DNA of 64,000 nucleotides from Pseudomonadota bacterium (lineage in GTDB: Bacteria > Pseudomonadota > Gammaproteobacteria > Burkholderiales > Burkholderiaceae_B): positions 1-64,000 of the forward strand of contig JAEYVD010000814.1 in the NCBI GenBank assembly GCA_023432075.1, read 5' to 3'. The translations under genes and the position numbers were made by a program. Positions 28,499 through 39,262 of this stretch are shown here, in pieces (the first letter of the stretch is position 1; every line of letters starts with the position of its first letter). Below the pieces are notes generated by a model that was not told the origin of the DNA, made no database searches, and saw only the letters and a list, made by a program, of their open reading frames with translations.

Positions 28499-29263
28499 TC
28501 AGACCAATTGAAAGCCGACGCTGCCCAGGCCTTGCATGCGCATCGAGATGTGCTGCCCCGGTTGAATCCACTCGGCGGGCGTCGCACCGCCGGCCAGCAC
28601 GATCCACCCTGCTTCCAGCGGCTCTCCCGCCTCGGCGGAAACGCGCGCCGCAGCCACCAGCGAGCGTAGCGGGTCACCCAGGAGAGCAGCCGTCGACCCC
28701 ACCTGCACGGCGCGGCCATCGATGCTCATGACCAATCCAAGGTTTCCAAAATCGGTCTTGGGGCAATGCCAGCCGCCAACTACGAAGCCGCTGGAAGAAG
28801 CGTTGTCCGCAATGACTTCAGGCAGCGTGAACTTGAAGTCCTGGTAACGCGAGTCGATCAGTTCGAGCGCGGGCGCAATCGCCTCCACAGCGGCCAGGGC
28901 CTCTGCGCCAGTGACATTGCCCGCCAAGGGCTTCTTCAGCAGGAACGCCAGCTCCGGCTCGACACGAGGATGGACGAATCGCGAACGCTGCACAGTCGAA
29001 CCCTCCTCGAACTGCATTGCGTCGGTCAGGCGGCCCCAAATCACATCGGAAAGGCCCATCTGAATCATCTTGGCGCGGCTCGTGAATCCCATCTTCACGC
29101 CTACACGGCGCTCGCCCCGGGCCAAACGGAGCCCGATCGAAGTGCGTTGAATCTCGTAAGCCTGCGGCAGGCTGAGCTGATTGTCCGTGTCGAATTGAGG
29201 GGTTTCGCGCGCAAGGCGAGCGGCGTCGTCCAGGCGGGTCACGATGTCTTCATGCGCGATCAT
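28499..29263 (-). CDS. dmpH: 4-oxalocrotonate (2-oxo-3-hexenedioate) decarboxylase
   Basis: 254 residues, fumarylacetoacetase-like family. The motif [20 protein letters not shown], then IWGRLTDAM, marks the decarboxylase branch rather than the hydratase branch. It decarboxylates 4-oxalocrotonate, made by the deaminase from 2-aminomuconate, to 2-oxopent-4-enoate. Metal-binding acidic residues are in [12 protein letters not shown]. The ATG overlaps the stop of the hydratase gene (ATGA), as expected for two enzymes that form a complex. Confidence 0.9.
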   Translation of the reverse strand: MIAHEDIVTRLDDAARLARETPQFDTDNQLSLPQAYEIQRTSIGLRLARGERRVGVKMGFTSRAKMIQMGLSDVIWGRLTDAMQFEEGSTVQRSRFVHPRVEPELAFLLKKPLAGNVTGAEALAAVEAIAPALELIDSRYQDFKFTLPEVIADNASSSGFVVGGWHCPKTDFGNLGLVMSIDGRAVQVGSTAALLGDPLRSLVAAARVSAEAGEPLEAGWIVLAGGATPAEWIQPGQHISMRMQGLGSVGFQLV

Positions 29264-30072
29264 GCTGCGGCTCCAGTCTCTTTCTTGTCTGATTCGAATT
29301 CGGTGCGGACGCTGCCCAGGCCTTGAATCTGGCATTCGAATACATCGCCCGGTTGGACTGCAACCATGGGCCCCAAGGCGCCGGACAAGATCAACTCGCC
29401 AGCACGCAGCGGCTTGCCCAGACGGGACATGGTCCTTGCCAGCCACACCACAGCGTTAAGCGGATTGCCCAGGCAAGCGGCCCCGGCGCCGGTGGATACG
29501 GGATCGCCACGGCGCGACAGGCACATTCCAGCAAGGCCGAGGTCAAGACCCCGGGCGGAAACCGGCGTGGAGCCCAACACATAAACCCCGCACGACGCGT
29601 TGTCAGCCACTGTATCGACCAGCTTGATATTCCATTCGGCAATTCGGCTGCCGACGATCTCAAGAGCGGGAATCACATAGTCCACGGCCTGGAGCACTTC
29701 GTGATGCGCCGGCTGCTCCATATCCAGATCCCGTCCCAGAACAAAGCCAATTTCGGCTTCGATCTTTGGCTGGTGCAAGCGGGCCAAGGGAATCATCTGC
29801 GCATCGCCAAACGACATGTCGTCCAGCAGTGTTCCGAAATCGGGTTGGTCCACCCCAAGCTGGCGTTGTACAGCCGTCGACGTGAGTCCGATTTTTCGGC
29901 CCACGACTCGGCGTCCGCTCGACACGTGCCGCTCGACATTAGCGGCCTGAATCTCGTAGGCGTCCTCCACCGTCATGCCGGGAAATCTGTCACGTAACGG
30001 CGAGATCAGGTTTCCTGTCGCCGCGGCTTGATGAAGCGCATGAGCCGCTTCTTCTCGTTGTTGTGGTGTCAC
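29260..30072 (-). CDS. mhpD: 2-oxopent-4-enoate hydratase
   Basis: 270 residues. Hydratase branch of the same family: GRKIGLTSTAVQRQLGVDQP, then DFGTLLDDM, is nearly the MhpD signature; metal ligands lie in QPKIEAEIGFVL. Adds water to 2-oxopent-4-enoate to give 4-hydroxy-2-oxovalerate. GTG start with GAGG upstream. Paralogous to the next gene, which it overlaps by four bases. Confidence 0.93.
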   Translation of the reverse strand: MTPQQREEAAHALHQAAATGNLISPLRDRFPGMTVEDAYEIQAANVERHVSSGRRVVGRKIGLTSTAVQRQLGVDQPDFGTLLDDMSFGDAQMIPLARLHQPKIEAEIGFVLGRDLDMEQPAHHEVLQAVDYVIPALEIVGSRIAEWNIKLVDTVADNASCGVYVLGSTPVSARGLDLGLAGMCLSRRGDPVSTGAGAACLGNPLNAVVWLARTMSRLGKPLRAGELILSGALGPMVAVQPGDVFECQIQGLGSVRTEFESDKKETGAAA

Positions 30073-30084
30073 GTTAAAACCTCT

Positions 30085-30537
30085 TTATACGTTTGATACC
30101 AGCGGCTTGTAGGCCACTGCCTTGATTTCGATGCGCAGCATCGGATGCGGCAATTGATGGACGGCGACGGTTGTTCGGCAAGGTCCGTCGTAGTCGAAGT
30201 ACTCGGCGTACACTTCGTTGTAACCCTTGAAATCACCCATATCGACCAGGTAAGTCGATAGTTCGACCAGGTCATTCAGACCGGCGCCCACGCTCTCCAG
30301 GATCGCCTTGATGTTCTCAATGACCGCGCGAGTTTGCGCGCGGATATCTGCGTCCAGCACACCCATCGCGTCGGATTCTGCGCCCACGAAACTGTTGTCC
30401 GGCCGACGGGAACTGGTGCCGGAAATGAAGAGGAAGTCCCCGGCGCGCTTGACGTGAGGAAATTTGCCGCGAGGTTGGGCTCGCCCCTGGACAACCGCAG
30501 ACGCAGTCGCGCTCTTGACGATGTTCTTGTCAGTCAT
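30085..30537 (-). CDS. amnD: 2-aminomuconate deaminase (RidA fold)
   Basis: 150 residues, YjgF/RidA fold, with the block [20 protein letters not shown] and the C-terminal [13 protein letters not shown]. 2-Aminomuconate deaminases of 2-aminophenol and 3-hydroxyanthranilate pathways belong to this fold. It overlaps the end of the semialdehyde dehydrogenase gene by eight bases (ATGACTGA), so translation is probably coupled. The product 4-oxalocrotonate feeds the decarboxylase. Confidence 0.88.
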   Translation of the reverse strand: MTDKNIVKSATASAVVQGRAQPRGKFPHVKRAGDFLFISGTSSRRPDNSFVGAESDAMGVLDADIRAQTRAVIENIKAILESVGAGLNDLVELSTYLVDMGDFKGYNEVYAEYFDYDGPCRTTVAVHQLPHPMLRIEIKAVAYKPLVSNV

Positions 30538-32008
30538 CGCCGGCCTCGGGAGCATCAACGTGGATGCACACGTTGGTAAGTTCAGAGTAGAAATTCAACG
30601 AATGCAAGCCACCCTCGCGTCCGACACCGGACAGTCCACTACCACCGAAAGGGGTGCGCAGATCGCGCAGGAACCACGCGTTAACCCAGGCGACCCCAAC
30701 GTTCATGGACTGCGCGACACGATGCGCCTTGTTCACGTTGCTCGTCCAGATCGTCGCCGCCAGGCCATATGGCGTGGCGTTGGCCCGCCGTATTACCTCC
30801 GCTTCAGAATCAAATGGCGTGATGTGGCCAATGGGGCCGAAAATTTCCTCCGACACACAACGCGCGTCGTCGGCCAGGCCCGCAATCAGCGTAGGCTCGA
30901 CCCAGAAGCCGGCATCCAGCGAGTTGCCGAAGCGCGGCGTACCGCCGCCCACGATGAACTGTGCCCCTTCTTCTCGCGCGAGCGCGTAGTAGCTGAGAAC
31001 CTTGTCACGATGAGCGGCCGAAATCACCGGTCCCATTTCCGTTGAGGCATCGGCGGGATCGCCAAGCTTGATGCGCTTTGCACGTTCGGCGAGCGCCGAC
31101 ACAAAGCGGTCATAGATCGGGCGCTCAACGAAGATCCGCTCGGAGCACAAGCACACTTGCCCACTGTTCAGGAACGCCGCCCGCGTCATCCCTTCAACCG
31201 TCTTGTCGAAATCACAGTCCGCGAAGATGATGGCCGCGTTCTTGCCGCCTAACTCGAACGACACCGGCTTCACCCCATCCGCAGCCGCGTGCATGATGGC
31301 TGAGCCGGTTTTCGACTCTCCGGTGAAGGTGATGGCGCTGATATCAGGATTCTTGGTGATGAATTCTCCGGCCGAATTCGGGCCGAACCCATGTACCAGG
31401 TTGAATACGCCGTCTGGCAGCCCAACCGACTGCATGACCTCTGCAAGCAGGCTTGCCGTACCGGGCGTCTCTTCCGACGGTTTGGCCACAACCGCATTTC
31501 CGCACGCGAGCGCGGGGGCCACTTTCCAGCTGAACAGAAGCAGTGGAAGATTCCAGGGAGAGATGATGCCCACCACGCCCAAGGGCTTTCTGACGGCATA
31601 GTTGATTGCGTGCGCACCGCCTGCGAGCTCGGTGCGAAACGTCTCCAGCGGCGCCGTCTTGAGTATGTCGGCAAAGATGCGGAAGTTCGCCGCCCCCCGG
31701 GGGATGTCGAGTTTGGAAGCCAGCGATACCGGCTTGCCCGTGTCGCTGACCTCGGCCTGCAGAAAGTCGTCCGCCCGGCGGTCAATTTCGTCGGCGATAC
31801 GGTAAAGCATGTCCGCCCGGTCCACGACCGACGTCGCTCCCCATCCGCGCACCGCTCGGTGGCCGGCGGCGATGGCCTCGTCGACCATCGCTCTGCTGGC
31901 CTCATGCACCTCGGCGAACTGAACGCCGGTCGCCGGGTTGATCCCGGCAAACCGCTTCTCGCTTTCGACAAAGCGACCATTGATGAAATTTCTGTACTGC
32001 TTCAACAC
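30530..32008 (-). CDS. amnC: 2-aminomuconate 6-semialdehyde dehydrogenase
   Basis: 492 residues, aldehyde dehydrogenase superfamily. NAD site [15 protein letters not shown], general base in [12 protein letters not shown], catalytic cysteine in [17 protein letters not shown]. Oxidises 2-aminomuconate semialdehyde made by ring cleavage and competes with spontaneous closure to picolinate. GTG 32008 follows GAGGAG at five bases and gives nearly the length of AmnC of Pseudomonas. Confidence 0.92.
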   Translation of the reverse strand: MLKQYRNFINGRFVESEKRFAGINPATGVQFAEVHEASRAMVDEAIAAGHRAVRGWGATSVVDRADMLYRIADEIDRRADDFLQAEVSDTGKPVSLASKLDIPRGAANFRIFADILKTAPLETFRTELAGGAHAINYAVRKPLGVVGIISPWNLPLLLFSWKVAPALACGNAVVAKPSEETPGTASLLAEVMQSVGLPDGVFNLVHGFGPNSAGEFITKNPDISAITFTGESKTGSAIMHAAADGVKPVSFELGGKNAAIIFADCDFDKTVEGMTRAAFLNSGQVCLCSERIFVERPIYDRFVSALAERAKRIKLGDPADASTEMGPVISAAHRDKVLSYYALAREEGAQFIVGGGTPRFGNSLDAGFWVEPTLIAGLADDARCVSEEIFGPIGHITPFDSEAEVIRRANATPYGLAATIWTSNVNKAHRVAQSMNVGVAWVNAWFLRDLRTPFGGSGLSGVGREGGLHSLNFYSELTNVCIHVDAPEAGDD

Positions 32009-32030
32009 GGATACTCCTCGGGGCAAATAC

Positions 32031-32049
32031 GGGCTCGCTCCGCGAGCCC
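32031..32049. other. Intercistronic hairpin between amnA and amnC
   Basis: GGGCTCGC and GCGAGCCC pair around TCC in the 53-bp gap between dioxygenase alpha and the dehydrogenase. No U-tract follows. It may protect the upstream dioxygenase message or give it a different level. Confidence 0.45.
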
Positions 32050-32061
32050 TGCTGAAACACG

Positions 32062-32874
32062 CTACTGGAGCTTGAACTCCACGACCGCGCCGCCGCTGCC
32101 GTACAACGGTCCATACTCATGCACAACTGCCTGCTTGTACCGGCTGCCCATGGCGCCCAGCAGCCAATGGAACTGCTTGAGTCCCATGTCGGGCCGCGCC
32201 TCCTTGGTGTATTCAGGAAGGCTTGCGCGTAGCGCCGGCAAATCGCCGCTTTCCATCAGCGCTAGCAGGCGCTTATTCCACACGTCATCACTTTCCGAGA
32301 TGATGTGATCCTCATGGGGATCGACCGACTCCCGGAACATGCTGTTGGAAAGCCCCCCTATCCCCACCACTGCGACCCGCTTGTCGTGCAATGCGGAAGC
32401 CGCAATCGATCCCAATTGCTCAGTCTGGGCAGCGTTGTGATAAAGGTTGTTCGCGGCAGCGATGACGGGCAGATCGACTGTCCCAAAGTTCATCAGCGTG
32501 GCCGCGGTGATCGTACCGGTGTCAATGGGAAACTGGTCATAGTCGACACCCCGTGTCTTGATGCCGGCCTCATTGCAGGCTTGCACGCAACCACGGGCCA
32601 GGTCCGAATCGGAATAGATATCAAAAGGCTGTTCGCCGAATTCGTGCCAGTTCTCGTCGACGTGCAGCCCCGTACTGCGAGCCCGCGTAATCCAAAGCTG
32701 GTCCAGCACGGCAAACCACTGGGTCGAGTAGACCAATACGCAGTCAGGCTTGGAGCCGGCAAGCGATCGCCCGGCTTCAGCCAGAGCGTCACGAAACCGG
32801 CCCCAGGACGCGACGTCGGGGCGCAATTGCGGCAGCGGACTGCCAGGGACGAGAAATGCGGAAACGATGGTCAT
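32062..32874 (-). CDS. amnA: 2-aminophenol 1,6-dioxygenase alpha (non-catalytic) subunit
   Basis: 270 residues, class III extradiol (LigB-type) fold. The iron-binding histidine motif of the active subunit is replaced by GSPLPQ at the N-terminus, as in AmnA, the structural subunit of the alpha2-beta2 enzyme. The blocks CVLVYSTQWFAVLDQLWITR and HVDENWHEFGEQPFD fit AmnA-type proteins. ATG follows AAGGGGAA. Confidence 0.9.
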   Translation of the reverse strand: MTIVSAFLVPGSPLPQLRPDVASWGRFRDALAEAGRSLAGSKPDCVLVYSTQWFAVLDQLWITRARSTGLHVDENWHEFGEQPFDIYSDSDLARGCVQACNEAGIKTRGVDYDQFPIDTGTITAATLMNFGTVDLPVIAAANNLYHNAAQTEQLGSIAASALHDKRVAVVGIGGLSNSMFRESVDPHEDHIISESDDVWNKRLLALMESGDLPALRASLPEYTKEARPDMGLKQFHWLLGAMGSRYKQAVVHEYGPLYGSGGAVVEFKLQ

Positions 32875-32907
32875 GTAATTCCCCTTTTTCTTGTTGCAAG
32901 CCGTCCG

Positions 32908-34261
<1,354 letters not shown>

Positions 34262-34304
34262 GGATCTCTATTCTCCTGCTGCGAAGCGATTGGGAAATCA
34301 GAAA

Positions 34305-34329
34305 CTAAGACGTATGCGTACTATCTTAG
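34305..34329. promoter_or_regulatory. Palindromic operator upstream of the aminophenol operon
   Basis: CTAAGA (34305-34310) and TCTTAG (34324-34329) are perfect inverted arms. The core ACGTATGCGTACTA (34310-34323) recurs with one change upstream of the exported hydrolase gene (36965-36978). It lies 44-68 bp before the first gene of the operon and is a likely binding site for the divergent MarR protein. Confidence 0.65.
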
Positions 34330-34416
34330 GCCTGAGGCCAGTGCTCCGGTACAGGTAGTTACCCTAGATCTTTGAGTAAACTTGGTCGACGAAAGCCTTA
34401 CTGACACTGAATTTTT

Positions 34417-34426
34417 TGTACGTACA
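34417..34426. promoter_or_regulatory. TGTACGTACA palindrome near the marR start
   Basis: A perfect 10-bp palindrome 68 bp before the marR start, sharing the GTACGTAC theme with the operon operator. It is possibly the autoregulatory site. Confidence 0.4.
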
Positions 34427-34493
34427 CAATCATCTTTAACGATGCAGAGCCCCGCCTCTGCATCACCAACCTCAAGGCGACACTTCCTTCACA

Positions 34494-34997
34494 ATGGCCC
34501 GATCCAGACCCTCCAACACGACCCGTTCCAGCCGTGCGTCCCAGCCCGACATGGCGGAAGTCAATTCGATCCTGCAGCATTTCCGTCTCGAAGAGGTGCC
34601 ATCGCACCTGTTGCGGCGCGCTCACTTCAAGGCGGAGGAAATATTTGCGGCCACGTTCGCCGGCGAAGGCGTGACGCCGCGGCAGAAGGCGGCGTTGATC
34701 TTGCTGTACCAGGAACCCGGGCTCAGCCAGAATTCGCTGGCCGAACGATTGGCGATGGATCGCAACACTGTCGCGGAAATGGTGAAGCGCATGCACAGCG
34801 CAGGACTGATCGAGCGCACCCCCTCACCGGCCGATGCCCGTGCGTACCAGCTCTATGTGACACCGGCAGGCATGGACGTGCTGCGCCGGGTAATGCCTCG
34901 AGATGTCGTCGTGGAAGATCAACTGCTCGCGTGCCTGCCTGAGGAATATCGCGCACTCTTCGTCAAGTGCCTTCGGTTGATCGCCGAGGCGGAATGA
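34494..34997 (+). CDS. MarR-family regulator of the aminophenol operon
   Basis: 167 residues. Winged HTH with LSQNSLAERLAMDRNTVAEM, then VKRMHSAGLIERTPSPADAR (recognition helix and wing). It is divergent from the catabolic operon across a 230-bp gap that carries two palindromes. MarR-type repressors of aromatic pathways normally release DNA on binding a pathway compound. ATG 34494 has no clear ribosome site; ATG 34551 is an alternative. Confidence 0.88.
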   Translation: MARSRPSNTTRSSRASQPDMAEVNSILQHFRLEEVPSHLLRRAHFKAEEIFAATFAGEGVTPRQKAALILLYQEPGLSQNSLAERLAMDRNTVAEMVKRMHSAGLIERTPSPADARAYQLYVTPAGMDVLRRVMPRDVVVEDQLLACLPEEYRALFVKCLRLIAEAE

Positions 34998-35057
34998 CGG
35001 GTGAACTTGCCTGGTGCGCCGACCAAAGCGTGTCTACGGTTCGTCGCACCCGACCTC

Positions 35058-35993
35058 TCAGCGCGACGCAGTCCTGGACGCTCTACCCTTGCGCGGCGTT
35101 TCCCAGATTGGCGACTGGAACTCCTGGACCAGTAGGTCGACCAATCGGCGAACCTTCAACGGCAGTTGCTTGCGGGTAGGATAGACCGCGTAGATGCCCA
35201 GTTCTACGGACCGGTACTCAGGCATGATCTCTACCAACCGGCCCTCCTTCAGATCCTCGTAGATCATGCAGTCAGGAAGCAGCACGATGCCCCGGTGAGC
35301 CATGGCGGCAGCGCGGCAGGTTTCGCCGTTGTTGGCCTGGATCCTGGAATGAACATGCACGGTGGACTCGCCGTCCGGGCCTTGAAAGCTCCAGGTTTCT
35401 CCGGACGACCAATAGCTGTACGAGATGACGTCATGCCGAAGTAGATCCGCAGGCTTGGTTAGCGCACCGTGGTCGGCCAGGTACACCGGCGAGGCACACA
35501 TCACCATGCGGGTTCGAGCAAGAAGCCGGCTTACCAGCGTCGAATCGGGCAAGCGCGCGATTCGGACCGCGAGGTCGAATCCTTCCTCCACGATGTCCAC
35601 GACCTGGTCGGACAGTACGAGATCCAGGGTAACCAGCGGATGCTGAGCAGAAAACCTTCCCCACAGCGGCGAAAGATGCATCACGCCAAACGAGTACGGC
35701 GCTGTGACGCGTAGCGCCCCTTGCGCCTGCTGCGAGCTGAAGCCGACTTCAGCTTCGGCTTGCTCGATGGCAGCCAGGATCTCCTTGGCTCGTTGATAGT
35801 AGATCTGTCCTTCGCTCGTGATCGAGAGACGCCGGGTTGTCCGTTGAATCAAGCGCGTCCCCAGGTGCTGTTCGAGCTCCCCAATGTGGCGGGACACCGC
35901 GGCCTTGGACAGCGAGGTCAGGCCCATCGCTCCGACGAAACTGCCGGCCTCCACGACGGCCGTGAAGGTCTTCATTGCTTGCAGAGTGTCCAT
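35058..35993 (-). CDS. LysR-family regulator divergent from mdaB
   Basis: 311 residues, CrgA/DmlR-like LysR. HTH with MKTFTAVVEAGSFVGAMGLT, then SLSKAAVSRHIGELEQHLG; the substrate domain follows from about residue 90. A 23-bp palindrome starts ten bases upstream of its start codon, between it and mdaB. CrgA-type regulators often control a neighbouring MdaB-like quinone reductase, as in Neisseria. Confidence 0.9.
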   Translation of the reverse strand: MDTLQAMKTFTAVVEAGSFVGAMGLTSLSKAAVSRHIGELEQHLGTRLIQRTTRRLSITSEGQIYYQRAKEILAAIEQAEAEVGFSSQQAQGALRVTAPYSFGVMHLSPLWGRFSAQHPLVTLDLVLSDQVVDIVEEGFDLAVRIARLPDSTLVSRLLARTRMVMCASPVYLADHGALTKPADLLRHDVISYSYWSSGETWSFQGPDGESTVHVHSRIQANNGETCRAAAMAHRGIVLLPDCMIYEDLKEGRLVEIMPEYRSVELGIYAVYPTRKQLPLKVRRLVDLLVQEFQSPIWETPRKGRASRTASR

Positions 35994-36002
35994 AGTCTCG
36001 CC

Positions 36003-36025
36003 AAATAAGACAATAAATCTTATTT
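36003..36025. promoter_or_regulatory. LysR-type palindrome between lysR and mdaB
   Basis: AAATAAGA (36003-36010) and TCTTATTT (36018-36025) form perfect arms around CAATAAA. It is close enough to the LysR start to allow autorepression. Confidence 0.6.
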
Positions 36026-36096
36026 TGACAGCTTTATCTTGGAATCCATACCCAATACATTGGTGCGGTTACACGTTCTTTTTTCACGAATGAGTC

Positions 36097-36678
36097 ATGA
36101 GCAACGTTTTTATTATCAATGGCGCCAAGCACTTCCTGCTGTCGAAGGGCGCCCTTAACAACACGTTCGCCGCGGTTGCGGCGGAGCACCTGGCCAAAGC
36201 TGGCCATACGGTGCAGACGACAGTCATCGACAACGGATATGTTGTGGAAGATGAAGTCAAAAAGATCGCAAACGCCGATTACCTCATCTTCCAGATGCCC
36301 GCTTGGTGGATGGGAGAGCCCTGGATCGTCAAACGGTACCTCGATGAAGTCTATACGGCAGGCCACGGCATCCTGTACGCGAGCGACGGAAGGTCGCGCA
36401 CGGATTCAGGCAAGAAGTACGGCAGCGGTGGGCTGTTGCAGGGCAGAAAGTACATGATTTCCGCAACCTGGAATGCGCCCTCGGAGGCATTTCTCGACCC
36501 TGACCAGTTCTTCGAAGGGGTTGGTGTTGAAGGGATCTACTTCCATTTCCACAAGGCGAATCAGTTTTTAGGCTTGTCCCCGCTGCCGACGTTTGTCGCG
36601 AACGATGTCGAGAAGAATCCCCAAATCGACAATGATCTAAAGCGATTCATTTCTCACCTGGACAAGCACGTTTCTTGA
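36097..36678 (+). CDS. mdaB: NAD(P)H:quinone oxidoreductase MdaB
   Basis: 193 residues, flavodoxin-like fold. Strong MdaB signatures: SNVFIINGAKHF, FQMPAWWMGEPWIVKRYLDE, ILYASDGRSRTDSGKKYGSG, SATWNAPSEAF and FHFHKANQFLGLSPLPTF. It reduces quinones by two electrons with FAD and NADPH. Near aminophenol catabolism this could limit damage by quinone-imines formed from aminophenols (inference). Confidence 0.93.
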   Translation: MSNVFIINGAKHFLLSKGALNNTFAAVAAEHLAKAGHTVQTTVIDNGYVVEDEVKKIANADYLIFQMPAWWMGEPWIVKRYLDEVYTAGHGILYASDGRSRTDSGKKYGSGGLLQGRKYMISATWNAPSEAFLDPDQFFEGVGVEGIYFHFHKANQFLGLSPLPTFVANDVEKNPQIDNDLKRFISHLDKHVS

Positions 36679-37074
36679 CCGGCCAGACCAATCCGGCAGC
36701 GACCTGGTGTCTGGCGAAAAAGCAGAGGGCCTATCCACCAGCCTTAACGCAGGCGGCTTAGCCACCGCACTCACTCCGCCTACGTACAACTGTCGGCGCG
36801 GAAGCAATCTCGCCTGCCACCGCAAACCACGTCCCGCCATGCGACCCCCTCAGGAATCTGAGGCTTCATATTTCACTGCATAAGGGTATTTCTCTAGCTA
36901 GAAACGAGACATTTTTCGTTGACACCGCAGCGGCGGAAAATTATTCTGAGCCCTCGAATTAGATACGTATACGTACTAATAAACGAGGGCCACGCTTGTC
37001 CACGGCAGCCCTATCCCCATGGCCAAAACGCCCAGCCGCCACCGGTCGTCCATATTTCTGTCTGGAGAGCAATT
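36679..37074. other. 395-bp gap before the exported hydrolase
   Basis: No gene seen in 36679-36900. The right part is the promoter of the hydrolase gene and carries the operator at 36958-36980. Confidence 0.55.
36958..36980. promoter_or_regulatory. Operator shared with the aminophenol operon
   Basis: ATTAG (36958-36962) and CTAAT (36976-36980) flank TACGTATACGTA (36964-36975), itself a perfect 12-bp palindrome. Thirteen of 14 bases of ACGTATACGTACTA match the site at 34310-34323. It is about 95 bp before the hydrolase start. Confidence 0.6.
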
Positions 37075-38019
37075 TTGCGAAAGATCTTGTTTGCTACGCT
37101 GACCTTCTTGTCGATCGGCTCGACCGCGCATGCAGGCGACGTGACCCTGGTAAAAGCGGTTGGCATATGCCGGAACGAATCGCCCACCACGATGCGGCCC
37201 GATGAAGTGGCGCTGTTTCGCGACCTGCAAGTCCAAGGCGCTGCTTCCATGCAAGGCGCCAAGCGCATCTACTACGGCAAAGGCCTGGATAACTACGGCG
37301 ACTTGCGTCTGCCCGCAGGCAAAGGGCCTTTTCCTCTAGCGATCGTCGTCCACGGAGGCTCATGGAGCGCGGTTGTCAATTCCGATTACACGGCACCCAT
37401 CGCGAAAAAGCTTGCCGAAGCGGGAATTGCAACGTGGAACGTGGAATACGGTCGCCTGGGTAGCGGAGGCGAATGGCCCGAGTCCTTCCGGTCGGTCGCT
37501 GCCGCGACTGACTTCGTGAACGTGCTGGCGGAAAACTACCCGATTGACCCCAAGCGCGTCATTTCGATTGGCCACTCGTCGGGCGGACACTATGCATTGT
37601 GGCTGGCTGGCCGACACAATCTCGCACCGACTTCCGCTCTGAGCGCGACGTCACCGCTCAAGCTGAAAGGCGTCATATCGCTTGATGGCACCCCAGATCT
37701 GCAAGCTTTCGCGGCCCTGTCGCGGGGTCGATCCGTCATTCCTCAGTTGTTGGGCTCCGACAAAGATCCACAGTGGGAAAAGCGCTACGCCGAGGCCTCG
37801 CCCGTGGAGCTGCTTCCGCTTCAAGCGCCTCAGTACTTTTTGACGCAGGAAAGTGATCGCCTGCCCTCGATTCTGGCCTATATCGAGAAGGCCCAGAAAG
37901 CGGGAGACAAGGTGACGTTCGATATCGCTTGCCCCCCTAGTCATTTCCTATCCGCAGACACCAACAGCCCCGCCATTGCCAACGCAATTATCAAGGCGGC
38001 GCAGGGATTTCTTAAGTAG
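37075..38019 (+). CDS. Exported alpha/beta hydrolase
   Basis: 314 residues counting from TTG 37075, which follows TCTGGAGAGCAATT and begins a good signal peptide (LRKILFATLTFLSIGSTAHA). Oxyanion motif VVHGGSW, nucleophile ISIGHSSGGHY, catalytic His in PPSHFLSAD. It is related in layout to the two hydrolases at the end of the aminophenol operon but a separate transcript with a shared operator. It probably releases a small ester or amide substrate in the periplasm. Confidence 0.82.
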   Translation: MRKILFATLTFLSIGSTAHAGDVTLVKAVGICRNESPTTMRPDEVALFRDLQVQGAASMQGAKRIYYGKGLDNYGDLRLPAGKGPFPLAIVVHGGSWSAVVNSDYTAPIAKKLAEAGIATWNVEYGRLGSGGEWPESFRSVAAATDFVNVLAENYPIDPKRVISIGHSSGGHYALWLAGRHNLAPTSALSATSPLKLKGVISLDGTPDLQAFAALSRGRSVIPQLLGSDKDPQWEKRYAEASPVELLPLQAPQYFLTQESDRLPSILAYIEKAQKAGDKVTFDIACPPSHFLSADTNSPAIANAIIKAAQGFLK

Positions 38020-38161
38020 TCTCTTCCCCATATCTGCTCTGAACTACGCTCCTGGACGCAGCTTCGGAGCAGGCTCGAGGAGTCGTGGCGGATGGGCAAG
38101 CGATAGCATGGTGAGGGACCACGTTCTCTATTCGACTTACTGTACGTGACAAGGAAGATCG

Positions 38162-38623
38162 ATGATTCGACGCAGCCTCAAGTTAGTTTTGACAACCGGA
38201 CTCCTGGCCATTTTCGCGCTACCAGTCCAAGGTAAGGAGTATCTGCAAAACTCAAACTCATCAAAGTGGGGACTTTCCTCCGCGGTAGTGACACAAGGCG
38301 GGAAGACGGTTTGGATATCCGGCCAGATCGGCTTGACTGATGAGCAAGGGCAGTCACAAGCCGGCAACTTCGAAGGGCAAGCGCGCGTGATATTCCGGGC
38401 GATCGACCGTATTGCCAAAGAGGCCGGAGGAAGCATCAAGGACGTCGTGAACATTACCGTATATCTGACAGACCCCAGGTTGCTAGAACCATTGCAGCCG
38501 ATCCGTAGAGAGTTCTGGCCAGACGGAAAATTCCCGGCGAGCACCACAATTACGGTTCACAGCCTTCCCTTTGTGGGAATGATGCTCGAGGTTTCTGCTG
38601 TCGCGAACATCGAAACCAAGTAG
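38162..38623 (+). CDS. Exported RidA-family protein
   Basis: 153 residues. A signal peptide (MIRRSLKLVLTTGLLAIFAL, cut near VQGKE) precedes a RidA fold (VWISGQIGLTDEQGQSQAGN; VVNITVYLTDPRLLEPLQPI). RidA proteins are usually cytosolic, so export is unusual. ATG has AAGGAAG upstream. It is the third RidA-fold gene within 9 kb. Confidence 0.85.
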   Translation: MIRRSLKLVLTTGLLAIFALPVQGKEYLQNSNSSKWGLSSAVVTQGGKTVWISGQIGLTDEQGQSQAGNFEGQARVIFRAIDRIAKEAGGSIKDVVNITVYLTDPRLLEPLQPIRREFWPDGKFPASTTITVHSLPFVGMMLEVSAVANIETK

Positions 38624-38628
38624 GCCAG

Positions 38629-38649
38629 AGGCGAGCCAGCATGGCTCGC
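38629..38649. terminator. Stem-loop after the exported RidA gene
   Basis: GGCGAGCCA and TGGCTCGCC form a 9-bp stem with loop GCA, six bases after the stop codon. No strong U-tract; probably a weak terminator between converging genes. Confidence 0.5.
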
Positions 38650-38743
38650 CCGCTATATCTCCGCTCGGGGCGATGCACCCGCCTTGCGCCAAGAAGCGTC
38701 TTTCGCGCAGATCTGCAACAAGCCTCCCCCGAACCAAACCAAC

Positions 38744-39169
38744 TCACGCAGAGTGGCTTTTCCCACCCTCGCTCTGCAGTCTGTCAAAATTCTGTCGCGC
38801 TTCCCGGAAGCGGTCCGCATTCTCCACAATCCAGGTCCACAGCGGGACCATGCGGACGAGCAACTCCATGCCCGTATCAGAGAGTTCGTATTCGACTCTG
38901 GGAGGCACCTCTTCGAAGTCATGTCGCAGCACCAAGCCGTCGCGCTCGAGCTGCCGCAAGGTGAGCGTCAGCATACGCTGCGTGACCCCATGCATGCGCC
39001 TGCCGATCTCGGCATGCCGCAGCCTGCCATACACGCCGAGCGTGTGGACGACACCCAGAGACCAGCGGCTTCCAGCATGTGCGAGCACCTCGCGCCGCAG
39101 CCCATCGTCATCGTCTCGCAGGCCGTCACAAACGGTCTGCGAGTATCGGAGAATTTCGTCTCTATCCAT
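38744..39169 (-). CDS. HxlR-family transcriptional regulator
   Basis: 141 residues. Winged HTH of the HxlR type: GSRWSLGVVHTLGVYGRLRH, then AEIGRRMHGVTQRMLTLTLRQLERDGLV and the wing VPPRVEYELSDTG. Divergent from the NmrA-like reductase gene, which it probably controls. ATG 39169 preferred over GTG 39172. Confidence 0.9.
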   Translation of the reverse strand: MDRDEILRYSQTVCDGLRDDDDGLRREVLAHAGSRWSLGVVHTLGVYGRLRHAEIGRRMHGVTQRMLTLTLRQLERDGLVLRHDFEEVPPRVEYELSDTGMELLVRMVPLWTWIVENADRFREARQNFDRLQSEGGKSHSA

Positions 39170-39262
39170 CACATGCAGCTCCCAGTATCACGCGTGTACC
39201 TTCTTACATTCACGATAAAGCATTGCTAGACTGCCTCATCGCAATCTCAAGTGGGCTTCACC

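Noticed and set aside
34382-34942. 186-codon + frame over the marR gene
   Set aside because: Out-of-frame shadow; the MarR HTH is in the neighbouring frame.
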